From the NCBI RefSeq assembly GCF_017896165.1, contig NZ_JAFCNB010000014.1, positions 62,001 through 126,000 on the forward strand: 64,000 nt of DNA, in the 5' to 3' direction. A program made the translations under genes and the position numbers. Source of the stretch: Microbispora oryzae. Lineage in GTDB: Bacteria > Actinomycetota > Actinomycetes > Streptosporangiales > Streptosporangiaceae. Shown here piece by piece: positions 51,547 to 64,000 of this stretch (position 1 is the first letter of the stretch; each line of letters begins with the position of its first letter). The notes beneath the pieces are model-generated. The model saw only the letters and a program-made list of their open reading frames with translations, did not search any database and was not told where the DNA came from.

Positions 51547-52719
51547 GTGATCGTCGTGACATCTCGCGACAGCTCCGCGTTCTTACCCCAGCATGCGTTC
51601 ATGCGTCTGAGCGGATGGGAGTCGATCTACCTCGTCGCCTTCCTGACCGCCGTCTTCTTCGTGATCAGCGACGGCGCGCTCGGCACGGCCGAGCGGGTGG
51701 CCGGGGTCCTGCTGCTCGGTGGATGTCTGGTGGCGTACGTGCGGCTCGGGCGGCGGGCCGTCGGCGTGGGGTATCGCTCGTGGAAGGGCAGGACCTACGT
51801 CGTAGTGCTGATCGCGCTGTTCACTCCGGTGGCCGTTCTGTGCCCGCCTGTCAGGTTCATCATCTTCGCGCTGTGCGCGCAGTTCTACATGATGATCCCC
51901 AGGGGGCAGGCGAGAGTCGCCGTGATCGTCTTCAATGTGGCACCCGCCCTGGAGTTCCTTGTCGTCCCGCCGTCGGCCGAGGAACTGATCGTCTTCGTGG
52001 GGGTGACGGTCACCGTCCTCACCTTCGCACTCGTCATCGGCCCGTGGATCGTCGACATCATCGCCCAGAGCAGGGAGAGGGCCTCGCTCATCCTGGAGCT
52101 GGAAGCCAGCCGCGCGGAGGTGGCCGGCCTGTCGGCCGAGCGCGGAGCCCTGGCCGAGCGCGAACGCCTCGCCGGGGAGATCCACGACACCCTCGCCCAA
52201 GGCTTCACCAGCATCGTCATGCTCCTGCAGCAGCCCGAGACCCGGCGGATCGAGCTGGCGATACAGACCGCACGGGAAAACCTGGCCGAGGCGCGTGCGC
52301 TGATCGCCGAGCTGGGCCCCGCGCCGCTGTCCGGCACCACGCTGGAGGAGGCGCTGAGGCGGATCACCGCGCAGTTCGCCGAGGAGCTCTCGGTGTCCGC
52401 GGTCTTCGAAGTCCGGGGCGATTCCAGGGCGACCCCGACCAGGGTGGACGTCGTCCTGCTCCGCGTGGCGCAGGAGGCCCTGGCCAACGTGCGCAAGCAC
52501 GCCCAGGCGGCGGCCGTCACGGTGACGCTGGAGTACACCCCCGAGGCGGCCCGGCTGACCCTCCTCGACAACGGCACCGGCTACGACCCGTCGGCTCCCG
52601 AGGGCTACGGTCTGCGCGGCATGCGTGCCCGGGTCGAACAGGTCGGCGGGGTTCTCACGCTGGTCAGGCCCCCGTGCGGCGGCACCCTCGTGGAGGCGGT
52701 CGTCCCCACATCAGCGTGA
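51547..52719 (+). CDS. NarL/DegS-family sensor histidine kinase
   Basis: A 390-residue histidine kinase with several N-terminal membrane helices (residues about 20-170, for example YLVAFLTAVFFVISDGAL and FIIFALCAQFYMMI). The phosphoacceptor is His213 in AGEIHDTLAQGF, the HisKA_3 version. The ATPase N box is around AQEALANVRKHAQAAAVTV, with LLDNGTGYDPSAP and GLRGMRARVEQVGG as the G regions. The start is uncertain: GTG 51547, GTG 51556 and ATG 51601 are all possible and none has a strong ribosome-binding site. Its 3' end overlaps the LAL gene tail-to-tail by 9 bases. No response regulator with a receiver domain is adjacent, so the partner lies elsewhere. Confidence 0.88.
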   Translation: MIVVTSRDSSAFLPQHAFMRLSGWESIYLVAFLTAVFFVISDGALGTAERVAGVLLLGGCLVAYVRLGRRAVGVGYRSWKGRTYVVVLIALFTPVAVLCPPVRFIIFALCAQFYMMIPRGQARVAVIVFNVAPALEFLVVPPSAEELIVFVGVTVTVLTFALVIGPWIVDIIAQSRERASLILELEASRAEVAGLSAERGALAERERLAGEIHDTLAQGFTSIVMLLQQPETRRIELAIQTARENLAEARALIAELGPAPLSGTTLEEALRRITAQFAEELSVSAVFEVRGDSRATPTRVDVVLLRVAQEALANVRKHAQAAAVTVTLEYTPEAARLTLLDNGTGYDPSAPEGYGLRGMRARVEQVGGVLTLVRPPCGGTLVEAVVPTSA

Positions 52720-55575
52720 TCTCATGGACGTCGCGTAAAGCGCGCGGGCGACTCCGACACGGTTGGACACCCCGAGTTTGGCGAAGATCCGCGACAGGTG
52801 CATTTCCACGGTCTTCTGCGTCACGTAAAGCCGGTCGGCGATCTCCCGGTTCTTCAGGCCTTCGCTGACCAACCGCGCGATCTGCCGTTCCCGTTCGGTG
52901 AGGGAGGCGGGGGCCGTCCGCCGGGTGGCCGGACCGGAGGGTGCGGCCTGCGCAGGACCGCCGGATGACGTCCTGGCCCTCGTCGCGGCACTTCTGGCCC
53001 GCGCCGCGTCCCAGGTCAGCCCGGCGGCGTCCAGCGCTTCGGCGGCGTCGGACGCGGCCTTCGCCCCGGCCATGGCCCCGTCCACAGCCCCGTCCACGGC
53101 ATCGGTGGTGATCAGGACCTGCGCCCTGGCGAGGACCGCGATGGCGGTCGAGGCGGCGCACCCGAGCCGGTCGGCCAGCGTTTCGGCCGCGGCGGCCCAG
53201 GCGCCCGCGACGTCGGGTTGCCCGGCGGAGAGCGCCGCCCGGGTGAGCAGCTCGTACCACCGGACCCGGGGCCACCAACCCGTCGCGGACCCGGCTTCGC
53301 CACCGCTCTCGATCAGGGTTCGGCATCCGCCCGGGTCGCCCGCGATCAGCCTGGCCTCCACGACCATCTCGGCGGCGAGCGCTCCCGGCCAGCTACGAGC
53401 CAGCGGTGCGCCGGTCTCCGCGAGGCGGCGTCGCAGGGTGTCGAGGTCGCCCGTGCGGGCCGCGACAAGACAGCGCGCCGCCAGCGCGTAAGAGCGAAGC
53501 GCGGCGCTACCGGACAGCCAGGCCGCCTGCACGGCCTCCTCGGCGCTCTCCACGGCCGTCGTGAGCCGGTCGCCCGCGCACAGCGCCGCGACACGGGCCA
53601 CCAGCGCGTGACATTCGACGGCCCACCGGCCGGCCGACCGGCTGACGGCCACCGCACGGTCGAGATGCTGTACGGCGGCGCGTGGACGTTCGAGCAGAAG
53701 CTCGGCCCAGCCGATCCAGAGAGGGGCGTCCGGACGCGCGGCCAGCTCGTCGTCGGGGACGGCGCCGAGGAACGCCGCGGTCTCGGGGAGTTCGCCGAGC
53801 CGTCCCTCGGACGGAGTGGCGGAGAGGATCGCCGAGACGGCGAGTGCCCCGCGCGCCGCGCAGCCCAGCAGGCGCAGGCCGAGGCGATCGGCGATGTGGC
53901 AGGCCCGCGCGGCGTGGGCGTACGCCGCGCCCGGGGCGTCGCTCGTGGCTTCCAGCCACGCCTGTTCGAGTGACAAGGCCGCGTGATCGGCCTCGTCGTG
54001 GGTGCGCGCCAGCTCGGCACGCATCAGGGCGCGCGCCTCCCCGGATCGGCCCAGGTCGTGCAGGAGGCGGGCACGGTCGGCGACCGCCGGCGCGCGCCGG
54101 CCGGAGGAGCCGGGAGGGATCAGCCGCATGGCCTCGGCCAGGGCGTCGGAGCTCTGTTCCGGCTGACCCGCGGACTCGCAGGCTCTGCCGAGCGCGACCA
54201 GCAGGCCGGCGCGGCCGCCGGCCGGCTCCGTCTCATCGCACGCATCGTCCGGGAGCAGTTCGAGCGCCGCCCGCCGCCACTGTGCCGCGCGCCGTGGGCA
54301 CTCGGCCTCGATCTCGTCGGCGGCCGCGGCGAGGAGTGCGACCGCGGCGCGGTCACGCGGAGTGGCGACTCGGGTGATGTGCGGCGCCATCTCGACGGCG
54401 GGCGCCCGGCCGCGGGCAAGTAGCTGGACGACCCGTGCGTGGGCGCCGAGCCGCCAGCCGGGGCTCACGTCGTGGTAGACGGCGCGGCGGACCAAGGAGT
54501 GCCGGAACCCGAACCGGCCGGTCCCCGCCACGAGGCGGATGAGGTCGTGGGAGACGATCTCGTCGATCGCCGGATAGGCGTCATCCTCGTCGAGCTCGGC
54601 GACCGCGGCCACCAGCGGCACGGTGAGCGGGTCGCCGAGCACCGAACACGCGGCGACGACCAGCCTCCCGGTGGCCGACAGGCGGGCGACCTCGGCGGTC
54701 ACGACCGAGGCGAACCGCGGCGGCACCGGGGCGATGTCGGCCTCGTCGATGCCGGGCGGGCCGTGCTCCAGCAGGTCGGTCAGGGCCCCGAGGTAACTCG
54801 GGTTGCCCTCGCTCGCGCGGTAGAGCTCCCTGCGCCATCTCGCGGGCACGCCCTCATCCATCAGGGCCTCGGCGTGGCCTTCCGTCAGGGGTTCCAGGCG
54901 CAGGCGGGTGACCTCCCGGGCCGTGTCCACCGCGGCGCGGAGTCGTGGGGACGCCTGCCGGTGCCGGTGCGCGAAGGCCAGGAGCACGGGCGCGCGTGGC
55001 GGCGTGCGCATCAGCCGGCACACCACGTCTATGGTGCCCGCGTCGGCGTGATGCAGATCGTCGAGGACGAGGGCGATGGGCCGGGACGAGGCGAGGGCCT
55101 CCAGCAGTATCCGAACGGCGTGGCCGGCACGGTGGGCCGCCGCGGCTTCGGGCGGCGGCCCGGCCGCGGCCGCGGTGAGAGAGGGGAAGACGACGGCCAG
55201 CGCGTCCCGCTGTGCCGCCGGCAGCCTGCCGGGCTGTTCACTCGCGGCGACGGAGAGCTGACCGTCCAGCGCGTCGACGATCGCGCCGAACGCCAGATCA
55301 CCGTCGACCGGCTGCGGCCGCCCGGCGAACGCGGTGATTCCCGTCGCCTGCGCGATGCGCACTATCTCGGCGAGCAACGCGGTCTTTCCCATTCCGGGAT
55401 CTCCGCTGACTTCGATGAAGGCGGGGCGGCCCCGCGACACTCCGGCGAGGCCGGCTTCGATCTCCCGGCGGTGCGACTCCCGTCCGGTAAGCGGTCTTAC
55501 CAATCCGGGCCGATCCGAGGTCATGGCGGTCGGGGCGTTTCCCGGGGCCGGATACCGCCACGACGGCGCTTTCAT
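52711..55575 (-). CDS. LAL-type large LuxR transcriptional regulator
   Basis: A 954-residue regulator. The N-terminal ATPase has Walker A GDPGMGKTA (residues 58-66) and a Walker B-like IALVLDDLHHAD near 165. The middle is helical, probably TPR-like (many Ala/Leu/Arg helices from about 330 to 860). The C-terminal LuxR helix-turn-helix is ASLTERERQIARLVSEGLKNREIADRLYVTQKTVEMHLSRIFAKLGVSNRVG. LAL regulators often activate antibiotic clusters, and a PKS gene starts about 8 kb away on the other side of a second regulator. ATG 55575 follows GGTGAGAG; a later ATG at 55524 has no site. A CebR-like palindrome lies 107-120 bases upstream. Confidence 0.9.
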   Translation of the reverse strand: MKAPSWRYPAPGNAPTAMTSDRPGLVRPLTGRESHRREIEAGLAGVSRGRPAFIEVSGDPGMGKTALLAEIVRIAQATGITAFAGRPQPVDGDLAFGAIVDALDGQLSVAASEQPGRLPAAQRDALAVVFPSLTAAAAGPPPEAAAAHRAGHAVRILLEALASSRPIALVLDDLHHADAGTIDVVCRLMRTPPRAPVLLAFAHRHRQASPRLRAAVDTAREVTRLRLEPLTEGHAEALMDEGVPARWRRELYRASEGNPSYLGALTDLLEHGPPGIDEADIAPVPPRFASVVTAEVARLSATGRLVVAACSVLGDPLTVPLVAAVAELDEDDAYPAIDEIVSHDLIRLVAGTGRFGFRHSLVRRAVYHDVSPGWRLGAHARVVQLLARGRAPAVEMAPHITRVATPRDRAAVALLAAAADEIEAECPRRAAQWRRAALELLPDDACDETEPAGGRAGLLVALGRACESAGQPEQSSDALAEAMRLIPPGSSGRRAPAVADRARLLHDLGRSGEARALMRAELARTHDEADHAALSLEQAWLEATSDAPGAAYAHAARACHIADRLGLRLLGCAARGALAVSAILSATPSEGRLGELPETAAFLGAVPDDELAARPDAPLWIGWAELLLERPRAAVQHLDRAVAVSRSAGRWAVECHALVARVAALCAGDRLTTAVESAEEAVQAAWLSGSAALRSYALAARCLVAARTGDLDTLRRRLAETGAPLARSWPGALAAEMVVEARLIAGDPGGCRTLIESGGEAGSATGWWPRVRWYELLTRAALSAGQPDVAGAWAAAAETLADRLGCAASTAIAVLARAQVLITTDAVDGAVDGAMAGAKAASDAAEALDAAGLTWDAARARSAATRARTSSGGPAQAAPSGPATRRTAPASLTERERQIARLVSEGLKNREIADRLYVTQKTVEMHLSRIFAKLGVSNRVGVARALYATSMRSR

Positions 55576-56046
55576 ATCTCTCACCCCAGGGCCTCGCACG
55601 TTTATCCACCTGTTGATCGGCTGATGCGTTGATGTTCCGGGCGCGGATGTATTACGACCGGCGGTATGTGCACAGATCGCGTGGGAGCGCTCCCATAATG
55701 TTCGCAAGACCGTTGCCTTCTGTCTGCGGATTCCGGGTGGCAGCACGTGTCCTGGCAGGATGTTGTCAGCCCTGGCCCCGGGCCGAGGCATCGGGCGTTT
55801 TCCTGGAGGGGGCCGCCACGCGGTGCGTCGGCCGAGGTCGCCCGGTCCGCCACGGCCAGGCGGGTGGGACGGAACCCACGGGCATCGCCCTGTTGCCAAA
55901 CCAGATGGCAACCTGTGCCGCGGAGACGGGTTGGCGGGCCAGCCTTAATATGACGGTGCCTGGCAGGCTGCCGGGGCGAGTTGTGCCGGATAACTGCCAC
56001 ATGAAGCGGTACGGCGATTTCCGGCGGCGTACGAGGTAGGTGGCAT
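55576..56046. promoter_or_regulatory. Divergent control region between two LuxR-type regulators
   Basis: This 471-base non-coding stretch separates the LAL gene (leftward) from the LuxR gene (rightward). It holds a perfect 14-bp palindrome at 55682-55695. AT-richer patches at 55640-55700 and 55900-55970 may be the two promoters. Frames crossing it (for example 55629-56039) lack ribosome-binding sites and look non-coding. Confidence 0.5.
55682..55695. promoter_or_regulatory. CebR-like operator palindrome
   Basis: TGGGAGCGCTCCCA is a perfect palindrome and, to my knowledge, the exact consensus operator of CebR, the LacI-family cellobiose/cellotriose regulator of streptomycetes. It lies 107 bases upstream of the LAL start and 350 bases from the LuxR start. 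LacI-family relatives may share this site, so the identity of the binder is inferred. Confidence 0.6.
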
Positions 56047-57108
56047 GTGGCTTCGCAGACCTTGCGCAATAGAGTGCTGCAGGGTTTTGGTCTGGATACG
56101 ACCAGCGAGTCGGTTTACCTAACGATTCTGACGGATCCCGACAGCACGGTCGCCGATTTGGCGCTGCGGCTCGGCCTTGCGGCGGAGGTCGTCCAGGTCT
56201 CGCTGGACCGCCTGCGGCGGCTCTCGCTGCTCCGGCCGTCCCGGGAGAACCCCGGTGCGTTGTGCCCGGTCAGCCCGGGGATCGCGCTGGAAGCCCTCAT
56301 CAAGCACCAAGAGGCCGAGCTGGTCCGCCAGCAGAACCAGATCGCGGAGAGCCGGGCGGCGATCGCGGTGCTGGAGGCCGAGTACGCGATCACGCGTTAC
56401 ACGTCCGGAGACGTCCTCGAACGTCTCGCGGACATCGACGCGATCCGTGAGCGATTGGTCCAGTTGTCGAGTGACGCGCGCCATGAGTTCCTGTCGCTGC
56501 TGCCGGTCGGCGCGCTGTCCGCCGAGAGCATGGCGGCGAGCCGGCCGCTGGACGAGCGGATGCTGGATCGCGGGGTGGACGTACGCGCCGTCTTCCTCGA
56601 CACCGTCGATCGGGATCGCGCCACCTCGAGCTATGCCCGCTGGCTCATGTGGCGCGGAGCCCAGGTGCGCACCGTTCCCATGGTGCCGATCCGGATGGTC
56701 ATCGTGGATCGCGAGGTGGCGATGGTCCCGGTCGATCCCGCGCACAGCGCGCTGGGCGCGGTGCTGGTCCGCGGTGAGGGCGTGGTCGTGGCGATGTCCA
56801 CCCTGTTCGACCTGATGTGGGAACGCGGCCGGGATTTCGGCGCGTCCCGGACACGCGACCGCCACGGTCTCACCGACCAGGAGCGCGAGCTCCTGGGGCT
56901 CCTGTACAAGGGGCACACCGACGAGGCGGTCGCCCGGAAACTCGGGATCTCCCTCAGGACGTGCCGCCGGATCACGGCGGACCTGACGAACCGATTGGGC
57001 GCCCGCAGCCGGTTCGAGGCCGGGGCGCGGGCGGCGGAACGCGGCTGGTTCCGTTCTCCCGCGACCGAGCCGGATCCCGGCGCGTGGGCGGACGCCCCGT
57101 CTTCGTGA
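56047..57108 (+). CDS. LuxR-type regulator with TrmB-like N-terminal winged helix
   Basis: A 353-residue regulator. The N-terminal 80 residues (SESVYLTILTDPDSTVADLALRLGLAAEVVQVSLDRLRRLSLLRP) resemble a TrmB-like winged helix. Residues about 85-115 (KHQEAELVRQQNQIAESRAAIAVLEAEY) look like a coiled coil. A middle domain without a recognised sensor fold follows, and the C-terminal LuxR helix-turn-helix is LTDQERELLGLLYKGHTDEAVARKLGISLRTCRRITADLTNRLGARSRFEAG. This combination is frequent beside actinomycete natural-product clusters. GTG 56047 follows GAGGTAGG by about 6 bases. It converges on the PKS gene, ending 2 bases before its stop. Confidence 0.87.
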   Translation: MASQTLRNRVLQGFGLDTTSESVYLTILTDPDSTVADLALRLGLAAEVVQVSLDRLRRLSLLRPSRENPGALCPVSPGIALEALIKHQEAELVRQQNQIAESRAAIAVLEAEYAITRYTSGDVLERLADIDAIRERLVQLSSDARHEFLSLLPVGALSAESMAASRPLDERMLDRGVDVRAVFLDTVDRDRATSSYARWLMWRGAQVRTVPMVPIRMVIVDREVAMVPVDPAHSALGAVLVRGEGVVVAMSTLFDLMWERGRDFGASRTRDRHGLTDQERELLGLLYKGHTDEAVARKLGISLRTCRRITADLTNRLGARSRFEAGARAAERGWFRSPATEPDPGAWADAPSS

Positions 57109-57110
57109 CA

Positions 57111-64000
<6,890 letters not shown>

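Noticed and set aside
55629-56039. A 136-codon frame in the gap between the LAL and LuxR genes
   Set aside because: No ribosome-binding site, an unnatural composition, and it crosses the CebR-like palindrome and likely promoters.

Overview
The window is one piece of very GC-rich DNA with actinomycete features: almost every gene has G or C in the third codon position, many starts are GTG, stops and starts overlap as ATGA or GTGA, and there are large modular regulators and a type I polyketide synthase (PKS). A filamentous actinomycete fits best, perhaps of the Streptosporangiales. That placement is inferred from gene content, because no rRNA or tRNA gene is visible.

Layout. (1) 1-3107, minus strand: a carbohydrate ABC importer with a lipoprotein receptor and two permeases, no ATPase gene, and the last permease cut by the window edge. 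(2) 3.1-25.8 kb: an oxygen-limitation island. It holds adhE, a decayed MFS gene, a hemerythrin, a universal stress protein, pyruvate formate-lyase with its activase, an Hsp20, a nitrate/nitrite transporter, narGHJI and two P-type cation ATPases. Near-palindromes of the form GGGACCnnnGTCC, resembling the DosR/DevR box of mycobacteria, lie upstream of adhE, pflB and narK/hsp20, with weaker versions near the stress-protein and ATPase genes. The parts fit a single response to low oxygen: fermentation to formate and ethanol, nitrate respiration, and protein and ion homeostasis. (3) 25.8-30.7 kb: housekeeping or accessory genes (methyltransferase, FAD monooxygenase, UppP, a MazG-like/HTH protein, a flavoprotein, a possible micro-ORF).

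(4) 30.7-47.3 kb: the most unusual locus. Two adjacent paralogous proteins of no recognised family are read leftward. Divergently, a 13.1-kb gene encodes a 4378-residue Tc-toxin A-like protein carrying about 33 hemopexin-like units in two blocks. No TcB/TcC gene is present. (5) 47.3-49.7 kb: an ECF41-type sigma factor with a divergent AhpD-like target gene, a strong terminator, and remnants of alpha/beta hydrolases. (6) 49.8-52.7 kb: a PASTA membrane protein, an unknown protein and a NarL-type histidine kinase. (7) 52.7-64 kb: a LAL (large LuxR-type) regulator, a second LuxR-type regulator and the 3' part of a PKS gene. The last PKS module has intact KS, DH, KR and ACP motifs but an acyltransferase without its catalytic serine motif. 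A perfect 14-bp palindrome identical to the CebR (cellulose-sensing) operator lies between the two regulators.

All functional calls are from reading motifs by eye; no database search was possible.
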